Source: Fuerstiella sp. (GTDB taxonomy: Bacteria > Planctomycetota > Planctomycetia > Planctomycetales > Planctomycetaceae). From it: DNA of 35,842 nucleotides. The notes under the pieces were generated by a model. The model was not told where the DNA came from. It made no database searches and saw only the letters and a program-made list of their open reading frames with translations. The position numbers were made by a program, and so were the translations under genes. Location: the NCBI GenBank assembly GCA_014238335.1, contig JABABI010000072.1, positions 1 to 35,842 on the forward strand, in the 5' to 3' direction. Positions within the stretch are counted from its first letter, which is position 1. Each line of letters begins with the position of its first letter. Shown here piece by piece: positions 27,394 through 35,842 of the stretch.

Positions 27394-28599
27394 CTAAACG
27401 CCGAACTTTCGCACTTTCCGCTGCGTTCGCTCTCTCGGCACCGACGCTTCGAAACCTTCGATGCGGTATTCCGGAAGCACAGTATTGATTCGCATTTCAA
27501 TGTTCGTCAGTTCGCCTCCCTGGTCGCCGCGGACAAACGTGATGGCACGACCGTTTTCGGCAGAGCACAGGCGCCCGGTTCGGCCAACCCGATGAACATA
27601 GTCGTCGCAGAATTCCGGGATGTCGTAATTGATAATATGTGAGATGCCGCTGATATCGATTCCTCGACCAACCACATCAGTGGCGATCAGCAAACGAAGT
27701 TTTCCGGCTCGCAAATCTCTGATCACTCGATCACGTCTGCTTTGCGGCAGATCACCGTGAATTGCCGCGATTCGATCCGATTTGAGTCGTCGGGAAAACA
27801 TCTCGTGCAGCTTGTCTGCTCCGCGCTTCGTTCGTGTGAAAACAATCGCCTGAGCTGGTTTTTCCTGTGCAATGACTCGCAGCAGAGTGGAACGCTTTCG
27901 GTTCTCGTCGACCGTGATGTAAAACTGTTCGATGGTATCGACCACGACATTATCTTCAGACAGATCCACCATTTGCGGATCGATCATGTACCGCCGCGCC
28001 AGCTTTTCAACAGGTTCGGGCATTGTGGCAGATAACAGCAGCGTCTGACGCTTCTGTGGGCACTGTTTGAGTATCCGTTCAATGTCGGGACGGAAACCGA
28101 TGTCCAGCATGCGGTCCGCTTCGTCCAGTACGACGACCTTCAGCTTGTCCAGCTTCAGAACTCCGCGACGCAGCAGGTCAATGATCCGGCCTGGTGTACC
28201 GATGATTGCCTGAGCACCGCCCTCAAGCTGTCTGATCTGAGTATGGATTGGTCGGCCTCCCACACCAAGCGTCAGGCGAACACGTCCCCCACACAGTTTC
28301 TTCGACTCTTCCATCACCTGTTCACTGAGTTCCCGTGTTGGTGCCAGCACGAGGATCTGAACGACAGGCTCACTGAGATCGAGGCGTTCCATCGACGGCA
28401 GCATGAAGGCAGCTGTCTTGCCGGTGCCAGTGCGGGCCTGCCCGATGCAGTCCTGTCCGGTAAGGGCAATGGGGATCAACTCCACCTGAATTGGACTGGG
28501 AACTTCGTAACCTTTCGCGGCAAGATTGGCCACCGTCGTTTCGTTCAGGCCGAAAGCTGCGAAGCTGGTCTCTGATAAGAGCTGCAAGGGAATATCCAA
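27394..28599 (-). CDS. DEAD-box ATP-dependent RNA helicase (RhlE/DeaD group)
   Basis: 401 residues, close to the minimal two-RecA-domain length with only a short basic tail. All helicase motifs are visible: Q motif (FGLNETTV to PSPIQ, about 16-38), motif I ARTGTGKT (55-62), Ia PTRELSEQ, Ib GTPGR, motif II DEAD, motif III SAT, RGIDI (motif V) and HRVGRTGR (motif VI). It unwinds RNA in the cytoplasm, likely in ribosome assembly, decay or cold adaptation. A stop codon 18 bases upstream in frame leaves TTG 28599 as the first usable start; no good ribosome binding site is seen. No further extension such as a DbpA or CsdA domain is present. Confidence 0.93.
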   Translation of the reverse strand: MDIPLQLLSETSFAAFGLNETTVANLAAKGYEVPSPIQVELIPIALTGQDCIGQARTGTGKTAAFMLPSMERLDLSEPVVQILVLAPTRELSEQVMEESKKLCGGRVRLTLGVGGRPIHTQIRQLEGGAQAIIGTPGRIIDLLRRGVLKLDKLKVVVLDEADRMLDIGFRPDIERILKQCPQKRQTLLLSATMPEPVEKLARRYMIDPQMVDLSEDNVVVDTIEQFYITVDENRKRSTLLRVIAQEKPAQAIVFTRTKRGADKLHEMFSRRLKSDRIAAIHGDLPQSRRDRVIRDLRAGKLRLLIATDVVGRGIDISGISHIINYDIPEFCDDYVHRVGRTGRLCSAENGRAITFVRGDQGGELTNIEMRINTVLPEYRIEGFEASVPRERTQRKVRKFGV

Positions 28600-29236
28600 G
28601 TTGAGGTATGCAGAAGATCACTGGCGGACAGCACGACTGTTCAGGCACCAGCAAATCCGGCGGGGTCAGAGCCTGCACCTAACGGCAGGATGGGGACGCG
28701 TTAGCATGCAATCCCATGAAGTGGCTTTCGAAATGAAAAGCCCCAAAAACGCCGGGGCGACGCATAGTTGGTCGCCAAGTCAAGTGCAGGAAGTGTACTT
28801 CGAAGAAATTCCCCCGTCAATTCCGACTTCTTCCAACCGTCCATTCCGGAGCGATTATCTGCGAGAAACCCCGCCGGATTTGCCACTTGTGCGTTTTTAA
28901 CGGCGGACAGCGCCACTGACCCGCGTCAGGAGAATCAGGGGCCAAATGCATTAACTGAGGTCCAGTCCATAGCGATTCTGCCATCAAAACTACGGGGACA
29001 GCAGTTATTCAATCCGGCTCCGGCACCATATTCCTCTAATTCCGCATATTCGACAACCAGAGCCAGATTCCCGTAATGCTCTGCCGTACCGAGTGAGAGA
29101 GGTTGGGATTCTTTGTGCTAGTTTTCGACTAAGCAGGCGGAAAAACGGACGGATCGGCCTGAAACGACAGCCTGATGCAGTCGCGCTTCCCCGACAAGTC
29201 CCCCGCTCTCAATCAGCTCAGCAATCCGAAAGCCAC
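28600..29236. other. Intergenic region upstream of the helicase
   Basis: About 640 bases without a convincing gene. A 71-codon minus-strand frame (28701-28916) has no ribosome binding site and spans a terminator-like hairpin, so I leave it out. The region may hold the helicase promoter and perhaps a leader or small RNA, because the hairpin at 28736-28758 faces the same direction. Confidence 0.35.
28736..28758 (-). terminator. Putative intrinsic terminator on the minus strand, upstream of the helicase
   Basis: Read on the minus strand, GCCCC (28758-28754) and GGGGC (28744-28740) form a 5-bp all-GC stem with a 9-base loop, followed at once by TTTT (28739-28736) and a further T-rich stretch. 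No protein gene ends just before it, so it may end a short RNA or act as a leader attenuator for the helicase 140 bases downstream. Confidence 0.35.
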
Positions 29237-31204
29237 TTGGTCAACGCAACAGCATTTACGTTTGGGCTGCTTTATTCACTGGTATCTCTGCCGCCGTGGA
29301 TTCCCGCATTTCTGACCAGTGAAGAGTTTCGAGATCCTTCCTGACGCTACGTACTGCATCAGTCGTTTGTGGATCAGCTCAGGTTTGGCACCGATGTTAT
29401 CTTCACGTATGGACCATTCGGGTTCCTGACGACGCGGAGGCATTACCCTCAGACGTATACACTGATGCTGCCGGTCTGAGTAATTCTGGCGACCGCTTAT
29501 TCCTGCCTAATCTGGCGGCTGGCCCGTCGCTTTACGTCTTCGCCGTGGCTGGCCCTGGGATTTCACTGGTCGCCGTCCGAATTGTTGCCATGGAATCGAT
29601 GATCTTCCTGTTTTCGTTCCTGGTCGTTGTCGTCGCGGAAAGACAATCCCTCCGATCATCACCAGCGATCGTGGACGGACATTCTATCGTCAACATCGCT
29701 GGTGCTGATCGTCGGCCTGTTGCCATTGACCAAATACAGTTTTGTTCCGGCCACCTACTTTGTTGTCCTGACAGTCGCCGGCATTGAACGGGCTGTCCCA
29801 CTCGAACTTGTGGCATCGCCGGGTGCCGCTGCAGTCGATGGCCATCGTTGCAGCGACACTGCTGTTTTCGGTCCTGTCCGGTCAGCAATTCTCTGACATC
29901 AGTCATCACTTCACCGCTGGCTTTGAAGTCGCGTCTCGTTATGTGGACGCGATGACAAACTGGGAAACCGAACCATTCGATATTGCTTTCGTACTAATTG
30001 TCGCGCTTCTCATACCTCTGCTTCCATTCTTCCTGTGGCGTAAGACACCCGGTCACAAATTCATTCGCTCGGGACTGATTTCGGGGATATTCTGTATTCT
30101 GTTGTTTCTTGTCTTCAAGTTCACGTTTGTCGGTTTCCACGGGCATAAGTTACCCGTCTATTGGGGTTCGCCATTTCTGATAGCTCTGTTTCCAATGCTC
30201 GCGACTGGCGGTAGAAATCAAATCCTGCACAAGCGCTCTGTGGTGGGGATGGCGCTGCCCGGTGTGCTGTTGGCGATCGTCACTGTGAGTGCCTACGCGC
30301 GTTTCTTCGAAACATCCCACTCGGCGGTCGCATTGACCGTTCTGGCCAACCCGGATCATCCAGCCGCCATGAAGGCAGTGCTGAGCGGTGACAACCTGAT
30401 GCAGAAACGACACGAAGCGAACCTGCAAGACGTCCGGCGCAAGCACCCTCTTCCGAAACTCAACGGCAGAATCGATGTGGTGCCTGACAAACTGGCCATG
30501 GCGATCGCAGACGAGACCAGTGATTTTCGTCCGCGCCCCGTCATGCACACCTATGCCACACACTCTTCCTGGCTGGCCGAACAGAACGCGGTCTTCTATC
30601 GGTCGTCGGCAGGACCGCAGTTTGTGGTCTTTCGTATCAACCCGATTCTCGAACACTTTCCGACACTCAACAACGGACGACTGTGGATCGAACTCTTACG
30701 AAGCTTTCAGGTTCAGGAGGACCTGGCAACCGACCTGTTGCTCTGTCGAACCACTACCCAGCGACGCGTAAACCTGCAGCGGATTGCCAATGTAACGACC
30801 ACATGGAATGAGCGTGTGCAGCTGCCGCCCGTAAGCGGGGGACCAATCTGGTACCGGATTTGCATGAAGCAGGCGGCCTGGCGACATTCGCGTACAAGCT
30901 GCCACCGCTGTGGCTTGACGTGACGCATGCGAACACGTCGAAAACCTATCGTTTGACAACAAGCGGCTTCCCGATTTCTCCAGTTCTCAGCGACAGGCAG
31001 CAGTTTGCTGATCTATTGGCAAATCCGGAGTCCGCAGCAACCATCAGGAACTGCAAGAACACTGCGGTCAAATCTATTCGAATCCACACGTCCGACGCTT
31101 CTGAGCGGTATTTCGTTGAAAAAGACATAGAAATCGTATTTGACGAAGTCGTTGTCTCTCAGCCGGTGCCGGCGATCAGCATGCAGTTTCAGTCATTTCA
31201 ATAG
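29237..31204 (+). pseudogene. Decayed gene for a large multi-pass membrane protein (FTYGPFGFL-type)
   Basis: A single protein can be followed across three frames. It starts near 29237 (FGLLYSLVSLPPW), passes TGA at 29342-29344, continues (FGTDVIFTYGPFGFL), meets a second TGA at 29477-29479, then shifts near 29555 and again near 29640-29690 (VGLLPLTKYSFVPATYF), near 29790-29830 (into the longest intact stretch, up to 30923), and near the GGGGG at 30836-30840, ending at TAG 31202-31204. The N-terminal part has many membrane helices and the C-terminal ~300 residues look exported (NAVFYRSSAGPQF, PPLWLDVTHANTS). I recall the FTYGPxGFL motif from large uncharacterised planctomycete membrane proteins but cannot name a function. 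With at least six lesions it is unlikely to be expressed as one protein. Confidence 0.75.
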
Positions 31205-31408
31205 TGCTTGAGTCTGGTTACACCGACGTGAGTAACGATTGGCCTGTGTCGCAGCTGGCCGGCCCACAGGTCAAAAAACGCGTCTCAGGCAAACGCCATT
31301 GCCCAAAATGCTGGATTCTGAGAACATCCTGACGCCGCATAACCATCCCACAGAACCACAACTCGTTTCGAGTTCTCGCCGGTTCATCACCCCACCCCGT
31401 ATATTTTC

Positions 31409-32281
31409 TTGTCGTCGCCGAAACTCTACCAACAGCGCGCTCAATTCCGCTCCAACTCCCGCGTACTGGTGGCTTTGCCAGTCGTCTGTGTCTGTGCGAT
31501 TGTAGCGGGCTGCGCCGCTCCGCAGAAAACGTTCACGGTGGAACGCCCCGTGCGACACACAGTGTCCACGCCCAACTTTGTGATCCAGAGCGATTTTCGG
31601 ATACCGGACGACGCCCCTCTGGTTCGTGAACTGGCTCAGCTACGGCACCAGATCACTGACACGCTGGGTTTGCCAAAGCAGCGGGACCCCGTAGTAGTGT
31701 ATCTGTTTTCTGATGAGGAATCGTATCGACGGTATATGCACGCCACCTGGCCGAATCTACCGCCGAGGCGAGCCTATTTTGTCGGTACAAGTCGCGAGCT
31801 GTCGATTTACTCGTTTCACAGCGAGCGGGTTCGTGAAGACCTGCGCCACGAGTTTACTCACGGGTTGCTGCACGCATCCCTGAATTCTGTGCCGCTGTGG
31901 CTGGACGAGGGCCTGGCAGAATACTTTGAAGTGGGAGGCCAGAACGTTGGAATGCCACACAAGACGCACGTTCGATATCTGCAGTCAGCACGGGCGGAAG
32001 GCTGGAACCCGTCACTGTTTCACCTGGAACAGCTGTCTGATTTTCAAAAAATGACACAGAGAGATTACGCCGAAGCCTGGGGATGGGTCCACTTCATGCT
32101 GCACAGCGCCGATACCACTCGGACAACTTTGATCGATTACGTGGCGGAACTCGAATCGAAGTCAGTGGCCGCAGCCCTGATGCCTCGTCTGGAGAAAGCG
32201 GATCCTGCGTATTACAACGGCATGATCAGTCATGTCACGAATATGGCTCAGGGGATTGCCCTTGCCGGTCATCGTCCTTGA
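31409..32281 (+). CDS. DUF1570-like putative metalloprotease lipoprotein
   Basis: 290 residues. The N-terminus has a lipoprotein signal with lipobox VAGC (Cys35). A gluzincin-type motif HEFTH lies at 147-151, and LDEGLAEYFE (166-175) supplies the downstream glutamate, the usual HExxH + E arrangement of DUF1570/peptidase-MA-like proteins common in planctomycetes. An unbroken upstream frame ends at TAA 31340, so TTG 31409 is the first plausible start, with later GTG codons possible near residue 21. Expected to be anchored on the outer side of the cytoplasmic or outer membrane. Peptidase activity is predicted from the motif; substrate unknown. It converges with the YTV-repeat gene. Confidence 0.8.
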   Translation: MSSPKLYQQRAQFRSNSRVLVALPVVCVCAIVAGCAAPQKTFTVERPVRHTVSTPNFVIQSDFRIPDDAPLVRELAQLRHQITDTLGLPKQRDPVVVYLFSDEESYRRYMHATWPNLPPRRAYFVGTSRELSIYSFHSERVREDLRHEFTHGLLHASLNSVPLWLDEGLAEYFEVGGQNVGMPHKTHVRYLQSARAEGWNPSLFHLEQLSDFQKMTQRDYAEAWGWVHFMLHSADTTRTTLIDYVAELESKSVAAALMPRLEKADPAYYNGMISHVTNMAQGIALAGHRP

Positions 32282-32429
32282 TCCGGCGTCGCTGCAGGCG
32301 GCCAGGTCCATCGCAGACAGCGTGATCGCCGCCACTCACGAATTACGCTGTGAATCGAGGACCGACAGCCGTCGTGACGAAGACTTTGGCTTCCCTGTCA
32401 GTCCACCAGCAGACACAGGCTGAACGGAA

Positions 32430-33749
32430 TCATATTTCTGAGATCGGATCCCTGGTTGGCGTCGGAATCTTATTGGCATCGACCTTAATACCGCCACAGT
32501 TTCCTGACGCACAGCCGCCGCCAGCACCTCCGACTCCACCGCAGCACGGCACGGCCATTGCGGAGCCGCACACAGTTTGCGGCACCAGATACGTCTTGAT
32601 GTACGGTACCTGGCGAGTTACCTGCCTCGCGACCATCCGTGTACAGGTCTGTTCCACCTGGCGAGGGACGACACGGGCGATTCGGCGAGTTGTGGTGTGA
32701 GGAATCTGTTTCTGCACGCAGTAAGGAATACGTCGCGTGTGTTGTTCGGTGACCTGCCGACAGACGGTGTATGGAATCTTACGAGTTCGCTGCTCGGTCT
32801 CAAACCGGCAGGTTCGATACGGAATACGCTGCGTTTTCGTTTCGCACTCGATGCGACAGGTCCGATAGGGGATGCGCTGAACCATTTCTTTCCGCACCAT
32901 GCGGGTTACCTGGTACGGGATCTTCTTCACGATCGTTTCCGGAACATAGCAGGTGGTCTGATACGGACATTGTTTCCTCACAACCTGCGGAACCATTACA
33001 GTGTACGGAACCTGTTGTTCGACAACGCGAGGGCACCAGACACGGCGGCACACGGTACGTGGCGGCGTCTGAGTCATACAGAACGAGGGACCACACGGTC
33101 CACAGACCATTCGCGGAACTACGGGGCCAGGAATACTGTATTGCCGGGTCACCCAGTTACCCGTCATGCGACGAACACAACGAGTTCGAGTCTCCGGACG
33201 CATCACCGTATAACACTGTTCACGCTGAACCGTTTTCGTCACGGGCCGCATGACGACCTGACGACACTCACGTTCAAGAGTCTCGCAGACAGGCTGCATG
33301 ACTGTGTACTTGCATTCACGAATGCGGTCGTCCCAGACACGCCGCTGAACAGTATAGTTGCACTCACGGTAATTCGTTTCCCAGACGGGTCGCTGAACAC
33401 AATACGTTTCTTCGCGGCAGGCAGTCTCCGCCACCTGACGGCAAACGGTGTAAGGTTCTTCGCGATAAGCCGTCTCTGATACGGTGCGATAACAGGTCTG
33501 CTCAACGTCGTCATAGACCGTTTCACAAACAGTTCGCGTCGTTGTGTACTGCTGCGGTTCGTAAACAGTGCCACACACAGTGCGATAGCAGGTTTCCGTC
33601 GCCACCTTACAGGTTGTATAGCAACAAGTTGGATTGCACGCTGCCGTCGGACAACAGGTATATGAGGGAACTCCACAAAGACCTGCGCTTGTGGCCGGTG
33701 CAAGCGCGGCGAAAACGGTAAGTACAGCAACAGATTTCACAACGTACAT
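32430..33749 (-). CDS. YTV-repeat Cys-rich secreted protein
   Basis: 439 residues from ATG 33749, which has GGAGGT five bases upstream; the longer frame to 33821 is not needed. A signal peptide (1-22) is followed by a Cys-rich segment (25-58), then eight tandem 16-residue units (59-186, for example SETAYREEPYTVCRQV), a Gly/Pro/Cys-rich break (187-275), seven more 16-residue units (276-387, for example RIPYRTCRFETEQRTR), and a Gly/Cys-rich tail with CCGGVGGAGGGC. The YTV motif recurs in both blocks. Such repeats are known from planctomycete YTV proteins proposed to be envelope or wall components. More than 35 Cys suggest extensive disulfide linking, which ties it functionally to the VKOR-DsbA enzyme in this window. 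Role is structural by inference. Confidence 0.88.
   Translation of the reverse strand: MYVVKSVAVLTVFAALAPATSAGLCGVPSYTCCPTAACNPTCCYTTCKVATETCYRTVCGTVYEPQQYTTTRTVCETVYDDVEQTCYRTVSETAYREEPYTVCRQVAETACREETYCVQRPVWETNYRECNYTVQRRVWDDRIRECKYTVMQPVCETLERECRQVVMRPVTKTVQREQCYTVMRPETRTRCVRRMTGNWVTRQYSIPGPVVPRMVCGPCGPSFCMTQTPPRTVCRRVWCPRVVEQQVPYTVMVPQVVRKQCPYQTTCYVPETIVKKIPYQVTRMVRKEMVQRIPYRTCRIECETKTQRIPYRTCRFETEQRTRKIPYTVCRQVTEQHTRRIPYCVQKQIPHTTTRRIARVVPRQVEQTCTRMVARQVTRQVPYIKTYLVPQTVCGSAMAVPCCGGVGGAGGGCASGNCGGIKVDANKIPTPTRDPISEI
32589..32924 (-). repeat. Seven 48-bp coding repeats (IPY-type block of the YTV protein)
   Basis: Seven consecutive 16-codon units, residues 276-387. Units begin with RIPY or KIPY in five of seven cases, followed by a TCR or VCR tripeptide and a charged Glu/Gln/Thr/Arg segment. 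The last two units are more diverged (RIARVVP, MVARQVT). Confidence 0.8.
33192..33575 (-). repeat. Eight 48-bp coding repeats (ET-type block of the YTV protein)
   Basis: Eight consecutive 16-codon units, residues 59-186. The usual pattern is xETxYREexYTVxRxV, with Cys at position 1, 8 or 13 in different units. The phase differs from the second block: here the unit boundary precedes ET, there it precedes IPY. Confidence 0.8.
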
Positions 33750-34342
33750 TCCAGACCTCCACAATCGCGTGATCTGCAAGTCCGTTTGCAGGGGGGGATT
33801 CAGTGCCCACGAACGGGACAAAGTACTTAGAGTTTTGTAATGGTTTCAGAAAAAACAGTAACAACCAGTCAAAAACTGAGTCCGGAAGGGCTCACCGTTC
33901 CGGTCACGAAGGAAATGTAAACCGGGAAGTCTGGGTGCTTGCGGAATATTGCTGCAGAAGTGCAATATTCTTCGGTGCAAAAAGTCAACATCCACGAACG
34001 ACCGGAAACCGGACCACATGAGAAGGCTGGGCCAGCATGAACAAACAGCCGGCATAAGGATTCGCCCGATGTAAAGTTGACAATCTAAGCTTGCAATCTG
34101 TGCCCGGAATTCACAGCCAATTGTTAGCAACGCGGGATAAGTCGTGTGTTGTGGGAGCTGTGCTCCGCCAGCGTTGTCGTTCGCCAGTTAAATCGCACAG
34201 TTTCTGGACATTTGTGGCTGATTGGCACCATGGTTGCTAAACTGGCAGTGCAGTCCAGAGAGTGTGTTTGGCTGGCTGCAAGAACAGTCATAATCCGCAG
34301 CATCCTCTGTAATTTTTCAGAGCAGCCGTGTCGGGGCACTTC
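33750..34342. other. Divergent intergenic region with several inverted repeats
   Basis: About 590 bases with no credible gene. It contains four short inverted repeats (33882-33903, 33944-33970, CCGG-AAA-CCGG near 33995-34010 and 34026-34036) within 155 bases. A TTGACA at 34077-34082 has no matching -10 box. It should include the promoters of the YTV-repeat gene and the SHOCT-like gene. Confidence 0.5.
33944..33970. repeat. Perfect 9-bp inverted repeat, possible operator or RNA hairpin
   Basis: GAATATTGC (33944-33952) and GCAATATTC (33962-33970) are exact reverse complements around a 9-base spacer. It lies about 195 bases upstream of the YTV start. The AT-rich dyad with regular spacing looks like a regulator-binding site; no T run follows on either strand. 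Confidence 0.5.
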
Positions 34343-34798
34343 ATGGCAGATTTAGCAAAATGGGACTGGTCATCGCCAGAACTACCGGTGGACAGCTGGT
34401 GGTTTTTCGCAGTCGTTCTGGTTGTTCTGATCTTCTTTATTTGGGTGGTTGCTCGGCTGACTGCAACAGCCACCGATGATATGGATCCTGCCGAAATCGA
34501 TCGGCAGATGTTGACGGCGGTGAGCGAATTGCGCAGCCGGGGTGAGATAACGCAGGAGGAATTCCGATCGATCAAAAATCGACTCGTGGTACGCCTTTCT
34601 GATGAGACCCGATCTAACGATTCTGTTGATTTATCACCTCAGGATCACCTCGGGGAAGAAAACAAGGGAACACCCGCACTCACGACCGAAACTCATGGAA
34701 CAGTCGCTGGCCCGTCGATCCCCGATAACTCGGGAGGTGCTCCCGTCAGGCCTGAGACTGAAACGAAACAGAAGGGCGAAGACGACACTTCCACGTAG
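34343..34798 (+). CDS. Single-helix membrane protein with SHOCT-like segment
   Basis: 151 residues from ATG 34343 (a GTG at 34328 is an alternative). A Trp-rich start (WDWSSPELPVDSWWFF) leads into one membrane helix (about 20-40), then DPAEIDRQMLTAVSELRSRGEITQEEF, which has the SHOCT pattern (a short helix pair with a Gly turn and acidic-Glu-Glu-Phe), then a disordered Thr/Pro/Glu-rich tail of about 70 residues. SHOCT segments occur in many small membrane proteins and are thought to mediate oligomerisation. It lies upstream of clpX but is separated from it by 276 bases and a hairpin. Confidence 0.65.
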   Translation: MADLAKWDWSSPELPVDSWWFFAVVLVVLIFFIWVVARLTATATDDMDPAEIDRQMLTAVSELRSRGEITQEEFRSIKNRLVVRLSDETRSNDSVDLSPQDHLGEENKGTPALTTETHGTVAGPSIPDNSGGAPVRPETETKQKGEDDTST

Positions 34799-34810
34799 AA
34801 CTGACCAAGA

Positions 34811-34831
34811 GTCTGAACCCTCAATTCAGAC
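34811..34831. terminator. Hairpin after the SHOCT-like gene
   Basis: GTCTGAA (34811-34817) and TTCAGAC (34825-34831) form a perfect 7-bp stem with a 7-base loop, 12 bases after the stop codon. No T run follows, so it may be a 3' stem-loop rather than a classical intrinsic terminator. Confidence 0.35.
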
Positions 34832-35074
34832 AGTTGGCGTACTACTTACGTTCATCCCAAGTCCACTTAATTACTTATCTTAGAATGCCAGATAGCGGAC
34901 TCTCCGCGACGTTGTCATTCGTTTGAAACACTTGGTTGGCAGGGACGCCGACACTCCCGGAGATTCAGCTCCCTCTTAACCAATCGCAAAGATTCTGTCG
35001 TGACAGGCCCTCACCTCCAGGGCCAGGACATCCTTTGACAGCCACTTTGTGGACGACGACCTAAAGGAAAAGAA

Positions 35075-35842
<768 letters not shown>

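Noticed and set aside
29000..29030. TTCAATC followed by a CCA-like end, resembling a tRNA or tmRNA 3' end
   Set aside because: The bases flanking TTCAATC do not pair as a T-stem, and no acceptor or anticodon arm can be drawn.
29342..29479. TGA read as Trp (alternative genetic code)
   Set aside because: TGA ends other intact genes here (for example at 6184-6186 and in the ATGA overlap at 17805-17808), and the locus also has frameshifts, so decay is the better explanation.
32577..33479. 300-codon open frame on the plus strand, antisense to the YTV gene
   Set aside because: It mirrors the 48-bp repeats of the real gene, whose start has a strong ribosome binding site, signal peptide and perfect 16-residue periodicity. 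The antisense frame has no such features.

Overview
This window reads as a chromosomal segment of a planctomycete (phylum Planctomycetota, probably order Planctomycetales). No rRNA is present, so the assignment rests on gene content: a YTV-type 16-residue-repeat Cys-rich secreted protein, an alpha/alpha-toroid protein with DUF4159 domains, a membrane-anchored Ser/Thr kinase with DWG in place of DFG, a Tat-exported sulfatase, a bacterial GH3-family adenylase, a TPR/FG-GAP/ASPIC-UnbV protein, a DUF1570-type lipoprotein, and frequent GTG/TTG starts. I see no tRNA, rRNA, CRISPR array, insertion sequence or prophage gene.

Layout. 1-557: non-coding. 558-3595: VKOR-DsbA fusion and a PH-like membrane protein, followed by a likely terminator. 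3745-7932: a CehA/McbA-type PHP metallohydrolase and a GH3-family protein, 3 bases apart. 7963-9441 (minus): sulfatase. 9848-16920 (plus): a tight run of Ser/Thr kinase, M28 peptidase with PDZ, zinc-type MDR dehydrogenase, toroid/double-DUF4159 protein and small methyltransferase. 17122-21990 (minus): membrane TPR-like protein, a His-rich polytopic membrane protein, and a TPR/FG-GAP/UnbV protein whose 5' part carries two compensating frameshifts. 22520-25627 (plus): a TMTC-like membrane glycosyltransferase ending in TPR and LRR segments, then a membrane-anchored SGNH hydrolase. 25885-27309 (plus): UDP-sugar pyrophosphorylase. 27394-28599 (minus): DEAD-box RNA helicase. 29237-31204: decayed gene for a large membrane protein, with two in-frame stops and about four frameshifts. 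31409-32281: HExxH lipoprotein. 32430-33749 (minus): YTV-repeat protein. 34343-34798: SHOCT-like membrane protein. 35075-end: clpX, cut by the window edge and carrying an extra C in a C-run.

How genes work together. Much of the window concerns the cell envelope: disulfide formation (VKOR-DsbA) and a Cys-rich wall-type protein that would need it, secreted hydrolases, protein or lipid glycosylation (TMTC-like) with a possible O-acyl hydrolase or transferase partner (SGNH), and nucleotide-sugar supply (UDPGP family). The parts with most room for new biology are the minus-strand set of His-rich membrane protein plus TPR/UnbV protein, the PHP/GH3 pair, and the kinase-to-methyltransferase run. Three loci (about 21.7-21.8 kb, 29.3-30.9 kb, 35.77 kb) carry indels. 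Some of these may be sequence errors in a draft assembly, but the 29-31 kb locus, with stops as well as shifts, looks like genuine decay.
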